Assembly: GCF_036850765.1 (NCBI RefSeq)
Contig: NC_089490.1
Location: 242,854,442 to 242,918,441 of the forward strand
Reading direction: 5' to 3'
DNA: 64,000 nt
From: Saccopteryx bilineata
Taxonomy: Eukaryota > Chordata > Mammalia > Chiroptera > Emballonuridae
A program made the translations under genes and the position numbers. This document shows, piece after piece, positions 1 to 13,800 of this stretch (position 1 is the first letter of the stretch; every line of letters starts with the position of its first letter). The notes beneath the pieces are model-generated. The model was not told where the DNA came from. It saw nothing but the letters and a program-made list of their open reading frames with translations, and ran no database searches.

Positions 1-341
1 TTCTCATACTGAAGTGGGGTTAGGTTGCATTTACAGATAATGTAGCGTGGTGATGTGTCAACATGGACTTGGTGAAATTACATTAACATATTAAGGACAT
101 TCAAAACTGCAAAGGTTCTATTTTACATCCTGCTGATTAGCTAAGAATTTGCTTGATAACCTAAAAGGCTTTAATCCTTTCATTGTATTAAGTCACTTGT
201 TTTGGTATCTGTTAGTATTGGCTATTTTAATTTGTGTTTATTTTATATTTTTCCAGTCTGCCTCCACATCGGAACATGGGAAATCAGATGAGTATAAATC
301 ACAGCATACGAATTAAAGTTAAAAAGTAGAAAAGGGGGATT
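1..341 (+). other. NUP155 intron 14 / probable 3' internal end of an ERV
   Basis: This stretch leads into the polypurine tract of the LTR. A splice-acceptor-like tttatatttttccag (241-255) is followed by a short open frame that stops at 314-316. Which retroviral region it represents cannot be told from so little sequence. Confidence 0.35.
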
Positions 342-834
342 TGTTGGGGACTGAAAGCCAACAGGGTTTTTGCAGTTTAGATTTTGGGGAGACAGAGGTG
401 TGGACAACTGGCAGTAAGCTGACAGTCTGCCCAACCCCCTACCTCATTTGTTCTGTGAAGTTACTAAAGACTATTTTTTTCCACACCTTTATGTTAGCTA
501 TGGTGCTGGATTGTTTATACTAGTCCTACCCCCAGTCACTCGGAAAGACTGGAGGCAAGTTTCTTTTTATCCTTTGTCTTGTGAAGTTAAGATGTTATAT
601 ATGGTGAAGGTTTTATGCACTTGGGAGAATTCTTGGGATACCTTGAAAATGTGACTTTGCTTTAATGATCTCTTTGATTTGCTAATGGTCTTACTTTGCC
701 CTATAAATAAAGCAGGTTAGGGAATGGAGCTTTGCTTTTTGCACACTATCTCTTGCATTGCAAAGAGACCTCCTGAGCCCATCCTTTTTCTCTAAGCCAA
801 TTTTCTTAATTCTGTGCTGTTCCCACTGAGGACA
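342..834 (+). mobile_element. Endogenous retrovirus 3' LTR with adjacent polypurine tract (approximate end)
   Basis: The element starts TGTTGGGGAC directly after a polypurine tract (about 329-340), so this is the 3' LTR of a plus-strand provirus whose body would lie upstream of the window. A TATA-like box that also contains AATAAA lies at 702-711. The end is placed at GAGGACA (834) because it gives the TG...CA ends of an LTR, but this is uncertain. The start resembles class II (betaretrovirus-like) LTRs. It lies antisense to NUP155 in intron 14. No intact viral gene is visible. Confidence 0.6.
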
Positions 835-1278
835 TGGAATTACTAGTCGCACTGGTTTGTGGCAATTTCTAGTCATAGCTTTGAAATGCTCATGTTCCTG
901 TCACTACTGCCTCCACTTTTCCCCTGAGGTTATTAAGCAAAAAAATTTTTAAACAGTATTTGTCCATAAATATTTTGTGTTTTTTTTTAATAAAAATGCA
1001 CTTATCATATAATTTGAACAGCAGACTCTTACTAGTACACTATAATAAGAATTCATCAACAACAGAAAAGAAAATTCTGAGTTTACTGCAAGCTTTAGAG
1101 TGAATTACTACAACTCCCAAATACCAGTACATATATAATGGTTAATGTAAAAAAAAGGAAGATTGGTAAGATTACCTATTAATTAAAGTATTTTTGGTCC
1201 TAACATATAAAATTTAGCCATCTTTCTCATTGTTCCATTGTTTAAATTATCACATTAGAAAAAAATATAAATAATTAC
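835..1278. other. Intronic sequence without a recognised feature
   Basis: AT-rich NUP155 intron 14 sequence between the LTR and exon 14. I see no exon, RNA gene or clear repeat. Confidence 0.5.
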
Positions 1279-1389
1279 CTGATGTAATTTAAAAAATCTT
1301 TCAATCTCTTCTCCATCTCCACCCACATTACTCACAAGCAGATGCCTCAGTTGATCTACTGGTCTAAGTTTATGAAACATAAGACTCCC
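1279..1389 (-). CDS. NUP155: NUP155 coding exon 14 (last in the window)
   Basis: This exon has 111 nt in phase 0, encoding [20 protein letters not shown] through ERFFKLHQ. The acceptor is acttcttag and the donor is gtaattatt. The next exon of the family (starting EDQACATC by recall) is not found between here and position 1. Confidence 0.95.
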
Positions 1390-1594
1390 CTAAGAAGTTA
1401 AAAAACAAAACAAAATGTGAATAATACATTTAACCAAGTTTAGCTAGAAAACAACTGACCCTCTTAAATTATTTAATAAAATCCAATGAACAAAAGGATT
1501 ATACTACAGAGCCATGAAATTCAAAACAGCATGGTATTGGCAGAAAAACAGACAGACAGACCAATGGAACAGAATCAAGAGCCTAGAAAGAAAA

Positions 1595-1640
<46 letters not shown>

Positions 1641-4600
1641 GGACAAACACTCTTCAACAAAGGAGCCAAAAAATACAAGAAAGCCTCTTCAATATATGGT
1701 GCTGGGGGAAAAACAAACACTGCTCTGTGAGACACAAACTAGATTAGTACAGTATGTGCTATTACCATACATAAGATAAAGGTTTATCAAATATTATGTC
1801 TAAGAGAGTCAGCCCCTTTTGTATAAATCTTTCGCCTTTTACTAAAGAGAGTCAGCCCTTTTAAGTAACTTTTTTTATTTTTGCAGGGGTCAGTGTTTTC
1901 TTTTTTAAATTTAGAAAATTCTGAAATAAGAGTCAAGTAAATACTAAAATTTAGACTATGATAAGAGCTGAAGATTAACGTTATATTATCCATTAATCAT
2001 GTTGGTACACTATGTTCATTTAAAAAAGAAATGAAGTTGGGTCCTTATTCATACCTTACACCAGGATAAATTCTAAACAGATCCAAGATTTAAAGGACAA
2101 AAATAAAACAATAATAGTATTAAAAGAAACAGTGAATTTTTTTATGAATCTCAGCATGAGAAATTTTTTACTATCACATAAATCCTAAAGATAACTTGCA
2201 AATTTCTACTACTTATAAATTTCTCCATATTGGAAAAATGTGAATAGACAAAATCAAATGACAAACTCTAAAAAATATGAAGCTAAAATTACAAAAAGTT
2301 CACTTGATACACAATTTCTATAAATTAAATAAAAAAATACAGTTCAATAAAAATGTAGGTATAAAACAGAAGAGAGTTCACAGAAAGATAAGGAGTTAAA
2401 AAACAGCCACTCTCATTATTAACAAGTTGGCACACTGCACTTGGGCAGGATGTATGAAAACAGCCACTCACCAAGCACCAGCAGCAAATGCATGTATGTA
2501 TGTACACAGGGTAACTGGCAATACCTATCCCAAGGATAGATGTACATATTCTGGCCAGCAGGTGCAAGTCTACATGCAAGATGACACATGCAGAAGGTTG
2601 CAGAAGTATTTATAACAGGAAAATATGACCCTATATAGGGGCCTAGTTAAAATAGTACATCCATATAAAGGAGTAACTTTCAAACATAAAATAGAATGAT
2701 GAAGTCTTTATATAATGATACGGAAAAGAGCTCCATAACATTTTTGAAATATAGAACGCAAAGTATAATACAGTGCATATAACATGCCACCATTTGTTCA
2801 GAAATATATTTGTATTGTTTGTGGATCTGTTACATATCTCTGGAAAGACACACAGATGCTGGTGACACTGGGGTCGGGAGGGAAGGGACCTGAACCAGAG
2901 GGAGATTTTACTTTGTTATATCACTTGAATTTTGTCAATGCATTACTATTCAAAAAATAATTTAAAGATAAAAATTTAAAGTAATTTAAGTGAGAATATG
3001 AAATAAACTTAGCTTATTTTATTTATTTTGTGCTGCTGAACACCACTGATAAAGTTACATTAGAAAAATTTTAAGTGTGAAAAAGAACACGTTCTCTTTG
3101 TTGAATTTTGGGGACTTACAAACTATTTCTTTCTTAAGAATGTTTTAAGAGGAAACATCCCTAAGTACGTAAGTAAATGTCTCTACTGAGCAACTATCAC
3201 AGAATACAGAAACATTAAATATTGCTTCTCTTTCTGTCTCCACCTTAACAGACCATGTCCTTACCTGTGCTGAGAGCAGTACGAATTTCTTGGGCGGCAG
3301 CATGTGCTGCTGTACAACCACTGGAGAGTCAGTTATCGGAATGTGTTCCTTATTTAAGGGTGTGATTATTTTATCTACTTTCAATTCGTCTATTGCAGAA
3401 AAAGCCCAGGAATGTCCATCAACACGGGTCGTCATCTATATAAGAAAGAAACTCTTTATACTAATATTACTGAAGTTACATAAAGGACAACCTTTAAAAA
3501 GAAAAATGTATACAGACTTCATCGCTAAGTATAGACTAATAAATTAATACATTAACAAATATTTTCAAGTCTGTATTTAATTTTCTACTGTCTCTTCTTG
3601 CAATTCGGCATCTTCCATAATAAATAATCTATCCATACCAAAGAATAAAGATAGAATTTTCCTAAGATAAACTATAAATAGTATTTGCTGGAATTACAGT
3701 TCTTTCTATAAACAAAGACAGACTATCTTCTACTATGTTTTCAGGACAGACTGGTCTACACTAGTAGGTTCAGTGCTTGTATTTTGCTGATATGTAGATT
3801 TCTGCTTCCTTCTGAAGTTATATTTGCTTCTCTAAGCTATTTCTTTAAAAAAAAAAGTGTTTCAATTTTCTAAAATACTTTTAGTATAAAAAATTTCAAG
3901 CATCCAAAATTGTTAAAAGTACAATAAATGTCCATATGCCCAATACCTAGCTAGATTCAACAATTGTTAGCATTTGCCATATTTGCTTTCTTCCTTTCAA
4001 TATATTTTTTCTTTTATTGAACCATTTTAAAGTTATGGATATGATATGGCACTGCTAAATATACTGCTCACAAAAATTAGGGGATATTTAAAAAATAAAT
4101 ATGAAGTGCTAAAATACCCCTAATTTTTGTGAGCAGTATATTTTTGCATGCCTCTCCTAAACATAAGGATGTTTTCTTATATAACTATAACACCATTATA
4201 ACACTTAAGAATATTAACAATTCTCTAGTCTAATGCCACAAATATTGATTTTCCCCTTTGTCCCAATGTCTTTTAGGTCTGTTTCTGGGAGACTGGAATT
4301 TGGTTCAAGTTCATAGACTATATTTGATGGTTTGTTTTTTTTAAGATTTTTTAAATTCATTGATTTCATAGAGAGAATAGAGTGAGAAAGGTAGGGGGAG
4401 GAGAAGGAAGCATAAACTGGTAGTAGTTGCTTCTCATATGTAACTGACCGGCAAGCCTGAGGTCCTGAACTGGCAAATTCCAGGTCGAATGCTTTACCCA
4501 TTGTACCAGCATAGGTCAGGCTATGTGGTTTTTCGTGTTTTTTTTTTTTAAACTCCATACTTGCTTGAGGAGAACTCAAGTACTATCCAAAGGAAATATG

Positions 4601-7600
4601 ATGTATAGTATTTGCATAAAAAAACAAAAGTTGACTTTACTGAGCGTTTCCTATGCACCAGGCAGTGTTCTGAGTGCTATCTGCATGAACTTATTTAAAC
4701 CCACAGGAACCCCAAGTGGTAGGTGCTATCATGACTATTACAGACAGTTGAGGGCCAGAGAGACACATTAAGTCCTCCGAGCCACAGCACTGAGCCAACT
4801 GAAACCTACATCCCAACAATGTACTCCCATTAGGACAGGATTTATAAGTTCTGAATCCTCAGTCTATCACAACATGAGACACACAGTAGGTGCTCAGTGA
4901 AGTCCAAAGAATGAAGAAACGAATTTGAGAAAGGTGTGCCTTTCCTCCATACCAACCTCCTACTTCTGCCCCAGAAACTCGGAGGAGCCCTGTCAAGCCA
5001 TGCACCCACCATAGGGCTTGGCTTCTTCACCCTCTCGTCTACACACCTTTTCCCACTCACCCTAACCAGTGACAGTTGGAACCAAAATGCCTTTAAAGAA
5101 ATGATTCCAAAGAGTATCAGACATTTACACCCTAGTGGGGTTGGTTTATCTGGTTTGATCAGCACCTCCTGGGGACAGGTGGCATCTAGGAGGACAGATG
5201 GGGTAGGACAGGGACCCCAAGGGGATGGAGCAGATGGTTTCTTCTGGCCATACCCTTGGGGGCGCTGGCCTCCTCCTTAGGTCCTCATGGGCTGGGCTGG
5301 GCAACCAGGCGTGGGATTGGGGTAGACAGCCAGGGTTGCACTCCCCACCTAGAACCTCTGCACTGACTTCATGGAATATGAAGTGGTATTCCCTTTTAAA
5401 ACATAATTGTGTTTGTGTGCGTGCATTTGATTATGTAGGAAAGAGAGAGGAAAACAAGACAGGGAAAATGTTGGTATTTTGCTAATGTGGGATTCAAGCT
5501 ACCATTTTTTCTACTCTTGTGTTTGAAAATTTCTATAACTAGGAAATTGTTTTACCCTGGTTGGGTGGCTCAATAAATAAAGTATTGACAAGGAATGTCA
5601 GAGGTTGCATGTTTGACCCCTGGTCAGGGCATACAAGAGGCTATCAATGAATGCACAACTAAATAGAACTAAGCAAAACAACAAGTTGATGCTTCTCTCT
5701 CTCTCTCTCTCAAAATAATGAATTAAAAAAATTTTTTTTTAATTTAGGCAGAATTATAAATTAAAAGAACTCATTAGAATAATAACTAAGTCATAATTAA
5801 AATGGATAACCTCATAATAACTAAAAACACACATTTAAATGGGAGAAAGATAATTTCAGAAAAGATACAAGCATATTCAGGTACATGAAAAAACATTCCA
5901 TAAGGGTTTTAATGTTTATGTAAAAGATATTTTTAATGATTACCATGACTTCTAACCTCACAGAGGAAAAACAAAGAAATTAATAGGATACACATTATTT
6001 CAATGTGATTTCTAATTATACAAGATTTTTAGAAGCAAATAGTAATAAATCAGAAGGTGAAACTTCTTAAAATTTTCTTCTTCACTTAAGATTATACAAA
6101 CAGTTCTTTACAATTCTCAGGATGACTCACCTGGGTTTCCATCATTGGCTTTTGGAAAGGAAATGTATCATGGTTGACGCACCACAAAATGTCATTATCT
6201 TCATTTTCTGAGGCTGCCATCAGTAGAATTCCTAAAAGTTTAATACATAAAAACTTGATGCCAAATAATATGCATCACAAATAATCTTAACACTATTATT
6301 AATATTAAAATACATTTAGCACTGTTATAGGTAAACAAGTTACTTTTTCACACTTCCCCATTTCTAAAGTTAGGCTATATTTTGCCATCAATGATTTCTC
6401 AGTTTTATTACTGACTGCAAAAAAACATGTTTAACATATAAAAAATATTGTGACTTACAATCAATGACAGCTAATATTCAATGAAATAGGAGTTCGTATA
6501 CTGGTTAATTCAAATGTATCACAAATAATGACGAAGTTCGCAGTGTAAAGGCAGTGATAAATATACTATAAAAGCATTATCTCAGCAACACCTAAGCTGA
6601 TATTACAATTTGATTGTGAAATATGGTCTCCTGTGCTCAATTCCAGCTCCTCTCACTAATTTGCTTTGTTTATAATGACTTTATTGATGTCAATCTTAAA
6701 TTCACTGGATAGTTTTCTCTGATGGGACTGTAATTAATAAAATGTATAACCAGCTTGTGAAAAACTGAGAGCAATTTGTACCAAGGCAACAGAAAAAGGT
6801 TTCTTAAAATTTACCATATAAAAGTTTGAAAAACTTCAATTTGATTACAACATGAAGATAATTAAAACCATACTATTTTTTCCTCAATACACTTCTAGCT
6901 TTAAAAGCTTAATTCTATTTATGATAGTGTAAAAAAAATACTTAGGAACATATTTAAGAAGTGCAAGAATCATACACAGTAAAATATACATATACTGTAA
7001 GAAATTAAAGGTCTATTTAATAAAAAGATATACCATGTTCATGAATTTGAAGACAATATTATTAAAAAAGCAATACCCTCCCAAGTTGATCTAAATTTTC
7101 ATCTATCAAAATCCTACCTGATGTTTTGGAAAAAACTGACAAACTAATCAATTATGTCAAAACAACAGTATTTCATACTGACAGGCATAAGAACAGACAT
7201 ATAGGCTAAGGGAATAAAACTGAGCATCTAGAACCCATATATTTATGGGCAATTCATCTGAGACAATAATGCCAAGATAATTCAAGGGGAAAGATTAGTC
7301 TCTTCAGCAAATGGTGCTGGGAACTCGATGTCCACATGCAAAAATTATATCAGACCCCTCCCTTACATGATATCAAAAAATTAAATCAAAATAGATTAAA
7401 GTCCTAAATCTAAGGGTGAAAACAGGCCCTGACCAGTTACTTGCTCAGTGGATAGAGCATTAGCCCAGCATATGGATGTCCTAGATTCGACCTCTGGTCA
7501 GGGCAGTGACTATCTGCTTCTCTCCCTCATCTTCTCCTACCTCTCTCCCTCTTCTTCTCCCACAGCCAGTGGCTCTATTGGTTCTAGCATTGGCCCCAGA

Positions 7601-10600
7601 CACTGAGGATAGCTCAGATGATCTGAGCACATCAGCCTCAGACCCCAAAAATAGCTTGATTCATTTGAGCATTGGCTCCAGATGGGAGTTGCTGGGATCT
7701 GGATTCAGACTGGGGCACATGTGGAAGTCTGTCTCACTGTCTCCTCTCCTTTTACTTACATAGAAAAGGTTTCAGAATAATTAGAAAATCAAAACAAAGA
7801 TTTTACAAAAGCTTTCTCATCATGGGATGTTTAACTAGAATTTACTTTTTTTGTCAGTAAGATTTCAAATTTTTCCACAAAAAACTCTTCACATACATAG
7901 AGATGGTGACCCAGCAGGTATGAATCAGGAAAGTCATTTGAGTTCTCCTAACGACACTGAAGGAAGAGAGTTCGGATGCTATTACAGTGGATATAACACT
8001 AATTTTGACCAGTGAGTTTATATACATAAGGCTAATAACATCTAAAATTAAAACAATTTAAAAGTATTTTTATATTTAAAAAGAACTTCTATATTTAAAA
8101 GTTACTATAGTTTTTATATACTTACCCACTGACAATGCTTAAAATACAATATCAACATAAAAATAGTTCCTGGATAAGAAACCAAAACATTCTTTTAGTG
8201 GAAAAAAATCCCTTTATGTTGAAATGCCTTCAATTACATTCTAATTTTAATAATTTTAGAAATCTAATCTTCAATATGACAGTATTTCAGAACTTACCTT
8301 TACTGTAGAGAGCTTTATGCACCTTTGAAGGCTTTTCCACTGTTGAGGATGCTGAGAACCCGGGAGGTAAGCGGACGTGAACCAGTGTCAGTGTATTGGG
8401 TCGTGCAGATGGCTGCTTGAATGGACAGGTGCTGAAATACAACCGTACACCTGATGACGGGGTAAAATTACAAATCAGTCACGGAAAATAAAAGAATCAG
8501 GTACATGTGTAATTAAATCAATTTCAAAGAGAAATCCAGACCTCTGCTAAAGCCACCCAGCACTTCTCTGACTGATCTTAAATTACCAGGCACCTCCAGA
8601 AGTGGGTTTCCACGACTGTATCATGTAAAATTCAGAGGTGAATCAACAGATTTTGGCAAAAAGAACCGCAACTACCAGCGTGGGAGCCTGTGCTCCCGTC
8701 CCGGCTCTGGCACCGGGGGTTGGCGCCCGTGGCTTCTGGGCCTGCCTTTACATCCACACGACTGAGGACCCTCCAATTTCCCGAACTCCGCATTTTATAA
8801 ATTATTAGTATGGCTTTCTAACTGACAGAAAGTAAAAATTTCTCATATATTTCTAATCATAAAATTCCAAGATTATTAAAAGTTATAAAAGGAATAGCAC
8901 ATATAAATAGAATAACGTACCAGCATGGGTGACAGCCAATAGCTGACAGTCCAAAGACTCAGAATTTTCAATCACTGCTATCTGAACAATTGGTTTAAAA
9001 ACAGAACGATCTATGGTCCTAAAAAAGAAAAGGAAAAAAACCCAAAAAAACACCTAGTGTATTTTTAAAACATGTCTATTAATTTCTAAGAAAAATTTTC
9101 CTTCAGCAATTTTACATGTTAAAATATGCTGAAATAGTTTACTACTAACTTCTAAGGAAAGTAACACAAAATAGCAGCAGGAACTGGCAAAACCTCTTGA
9201 ATGTGTGTTGCTTACATAACTGGTTTTTAACTGCTGGTCTGGTGCCAGTCCTCCTAGTATACTGGTGGTTAAAAACCACCGGTTTACATTAGTTAATACT
9301 TCTTTTTTTCTTTTCCAAGTGAGAGGAGGGGAGATAGACAGGCTCCCACATGCATTCAGACTGGGATCCACCTAGCAACTCCCATTAGGGCCATGCTTGC
9401 AACTGAGCTATTTTTAGCACCTGAGGTGGAGGCTCCATGGAGCTATGCTCAGTGCCTGGGAAGATGTGCTGGAACCAATCGTGCCATGGCTGTGGGAGAG
9501 GGAGGGGAAGAGAAAGAGAGAGAGAGAAGGGGGAAGAATGAAGAAGCAGATGGTCACTCCTCCTGTGTGCCCTTACCAGGAATCGAACCCAGAACTTCCA
9601 CACACCAGACAGATGCTCTGCCCCTAAGTCAATCGGCCAGGGTCACATTCATTAATATTGTTAAGAGTAACATTTTTCCAGACCATAAGGAAGACTAAAT
9701 GTATAAATGTATATAGGGTAAATGGCTAATGGGGAACAAGATGTTCTCAGAGCATCAAATTATCATTATAAAAATTAACACTAATAAAATAGGAGGAAAA
9801 ATAAGCCTTTATAACGAAGAGATCTGGTGAACACCACCTTCACCAACTGTTCAAAGGTAGGAACTGGTATTATGTGCATTCTGATGTGATGCTACAGAAT
9901 CCACATTACCTCTGTAACATTAGCTAAAAGATATCTTGAATCTAATGAGAAAATAAAGACATTTAGAAAATTATTGCCCTTTCCCCCCAAATGTCAACAT
10001 TTTAAAGAAAAAGGTGATGGAAGTTCTGATCTATATTAAAAAAAGTAGCCCTGGCTGGTTGGTTCAGCGGTAGAGTGTCAGCCTGGCGTGTGGAAGTCCC
10101 AGGATCGATTCCTGGCCAGGGCACACAGAAGAAGAGCCCATCTGCTTCTCCTTTTTTCCCCTCTCCTTTCTCTGTCTCTCTCTTCTCCTCCCGCAGCCAA
10201 GGTCCCACTGGAGCAGGGTTGGCCCGGGTGCTGAGGATGGCTCCATGGCTTCTGCCTCAGGAGCTAGAATGGCTCCAGTTGAAATGGAGCAATACCCCAG
10301 ATGGGCAGAGCATCATCCCCTGGTGGGCTTGCTGGGTGGATCTCAGTCAGGCACATGCGGGAGTCTGTCTCTCTGCCTCACTGCTTCTCACTTCAGAAAA
10401 ACACAAACAAACAAAACAAAACTAATGACCAATGAGCTCTGACTGAATCTGGAAAAACATGAAATGAAAAATTGGTAAAAAGAATTTTTGGAACTATTAA
10501 GTAATTTTAATATGAACTAATAATTATAAGATAATGTTACAAAATTCTTAATTTTTAAGGTGTGGAATTGGTATTGTGTTATGCAACTTAGGAGATGGAA

Positions 10601-10785
10601 CTGAAAAATTTAAAGACAAAAGTCATGACTTCTGCAACTTTTCAAATGGCTGCTGACAGAGTGAGCCAATGAGGCAAACTGTTAATTGATAAATTTAGAT
10701 AAAGGGTACACCTATTTCTACCACGCTACACTTTAATATTTCTGTGGGTTTTTTTTAAAAGATTTTATTTATTCATTTTCAAGAG

Positions 10786-10822
<37 letters not shown>

Positions 10823-13800
10823 GGGGAGGAGTAGGAAGCATCAACTCTCACATGTGCCCTGACCAGCCAAGCCCAGGGTTTTGATCCAGTGACCTTAGTA
10901 TTCCAGGTCCACGCTCCATCTACAGTGCCACCACAGGTCAGGCAATTTTTTTTGTGGGTTTTAAAATTTTCCAAAAAAAGTTGGGGGAAGAAAATGAAAC
11001 CCTTTGTTGTAGATTATCTGTCTTGAGAATTTTTTTGGTCACTTAAGGGCAAAGAAAACATACTGATTTTTCACTAGGTTATCTGCATATAGCAAGGAAT
11101 AATACAGGACCAAAGGATAACAGAGGCTGAAAATTTGAGGCTCTCGCTATGAGAATAGACTCTTGTAGCTGAGTTAAATCAGTTGCACCAGAAGTAAACT
11201 GCAGATCACTGTGTCATAAGACGGCTTCTAGCTTGGCTTCCAGCATTTATTTAGGAGCCAGACTTCAGGCAAATCACAATGTTTTTTAGTTTATAAGAAG
11301 ACAATGTGAGGAACATTTGAGATCTCGCTCCCCAGCATATGTTATGCTGGCTCAAATAAACTCCTACGAAAATTAAAAACAGAAAAAAAGAATACAATGC
11401 AGACAACACAACTACAGAGTTCTGCATTTCCACAATGCACTCGCATCAATTATCAGATCAATAACTTACACCGTGCAGGCCTACTACAAAGATGGAGCAG
11501 TTGCTGAGGGGAGCTCGCAGGCACGCAGTTTCCTAGATAAAACACCTGTAAGGCCTACCTACACCACCTGAAGTCTCAAAGAAAAATACATGTTCAGCTG
11601 CACTTTACACAGTAAAACCAGTCTGCCTCCTTTTTAGAACCTCCAACATAAGAATAAGAGTCCCTAGCAGCTGTATTTCAAACACAACTTACAGTATCAT
11701 TTCCGTCACCCTCCTCATCTTTAGTAAAGTTCGCCCGCACATGAGATGTCCCACAATAAATCACATATTACCTGGCAATGTTTCCAGCAGCGGAGACAAT
11801 AGAATTCTGTGACACCGAAGCAACTCTGCTCATTCCTTGTCCATCGCTGCCCAAATCATAAACCTGTAATAAAAAATTGTAGTCACTGAAACTTGACTAT
11901 ACTTTTCAAAAAATATTTCATTCATTTAGAGAGAGAGGAAGAGAGGAAGGGCACGGGAGGGAGAGGAAGAAGGAAGACAGAACAAGGGAAGGGGGAGGGA
12001 GTGGGAAAGGGAATATTGAGCTGTTCCTGTATGTGCCCTGCCCAGGGATCAAACACGCAACCTCTGTGTTTCGGGATGATGCTTTAACCAACTGAGCTAT
12101 CTGGTCAGGGCCAAAATTAACATTTTAATACAAGTTTATTAAATAGACTGCTGTTTTTAGAAATCTTTCTGTTTTGGTATCAAAACATTTACAGATTTAA
12201 AATTTTATTTAGAAAAGGGCCCTAAGAAGTTTGGATGTTTCTTACAAAGCACACAATTCACAAAAAAAGTCTAAGAGTGACTGAATCTTTTTCTTTAAAA
12301 ACAGGGGTGCTATTCCCACCTTATATGGTAGTATAATATTAATAGTTACCTGTATTACTCCTTTCTCAGATCGTGTATATAAAATGTTTCTAGAATTATC
12401 AATTGCAATTTGAACAATAGGATCTGAAAGACAAATTAAAAAACCACTAAAGATCAACAAACCAAATACAGTAAACGTAAAACAAATTAAAATTGCTAAA
12501 TTAGAAAGTGGCATCTTTGCATTCAGGCACTTTCCTCTTGCTTTGTAGAAAGTTCTAAGTTATTTGTGTAAGAACAAAGCCAAGAATAATTAAAAAAAAA
12601 AAAGTAACATATAAATACTGTGACTAGGTTGAGAACATGAAAAAAGAAGTTAACCTGTCCTCTAAATTTTAAGCCAAACCATAAACAAGTTCTAGATTGT
12701 TTGGTCACTCAACAAACATTTAACAAATGTTTGCTATAGGCTAGAAACACATGAAATAACTATACTTAATGGATTCCTTCAAGAAACTGCCAGTTTAGTT
12801 TAATAATTCACTATGTGAATTGAAACATTTATATAAGTCATAACTTTTTAAAATTTTTTACTTTTTGTGACAGAGACAGAGAGACATAGAGGGACAGATA
12901 GGAACAGACAGACAGGAAGGGAGAGAGATGAGAAGCATCAATTCTTCATTGTGGCACCTTAGTTGTTCATTGATTGCTTTCTCATATGTGCCTTTACCAT
13001 GGGGCTACAGCTGACCCAGTGACCCCTTGCTCAAGCCAGCGACCTTGGGCTCAAGCTGGTGAGCTTTGCTCAAACGAGATGAGCCACATTCAAGCTGGCG
13101 ACCTTGGGGTTTCGAACCTGGGTCCTCCGTGCCGCAGTCCAACACTCTATCCACTGTGCAACCGCTTAGTGAGGCCATAACTTTTTAAAATTAATTTACC
13201 TTATTTCACTGAAACATTTTAAAATTATTCCACCTGCTTCTCTCATTTTCTTTTTTTTTTTCTTTTTTCTTTTTTTTTTTTTGTATTTTTCTGAAGCTGG
13301 AAACGGGGAGAGACAGTCAGACAGACTCCCGCATGCGCCCGACCGGGATCCACCCGGCTCGCCCACCAGGGGCGATGCTCTGCCCACCAGGGGGTGGTGC
13401 TTTGCCCCTCTGGGGGGTCGCTCTGCCGCGACCAGAGCCACTCTAGCACCTGGGGCAGAGGCCAAGGAGCCATCCCCAGCGCCCGGGCCATCTTTGCTCC
13501 AATGGAGCCTTGGCTGCGGGAGGGGAAGAGAGAGACAGAGAGGAAGGTGGGGGGTGGGGGTGGAGAAGCAAATGGGCGCTTCTCCTTATGTGCCCTGGCC
13601 GGGAATCGAACCCGGGTCCCCCGCACGCCAGGCCGACGCTCTACCGTTGAGCCAACCGGCCAGGGCTTCTCTCATTTTATTAAAAACTCATATACATTCA
13701 TTTTATGCTGGGAACTTGTTCTAAACCAGGCAAAACATGTAGATGTCAGACTAGTTCCCACACATGCTCGTGTTTTGCTTTAATAACTCATGTGTAGCTG

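Noticed and set aside
1486..1779. 97-codon His/Thr-repeat protein
   Set aside because: It is made by a CA microsatellite inside an old L1 fragment.
10048..10125. tRNA-like A and B boxes in many places (for example TGGTTCAGCGGTAGAG and a GATTCC box)
   Set aside because: These are the heads of tRNA-derived SINEs with long non-tRNA bodies, A-tails and TSDs. None folds as a free-standing tRNA gene by eye.
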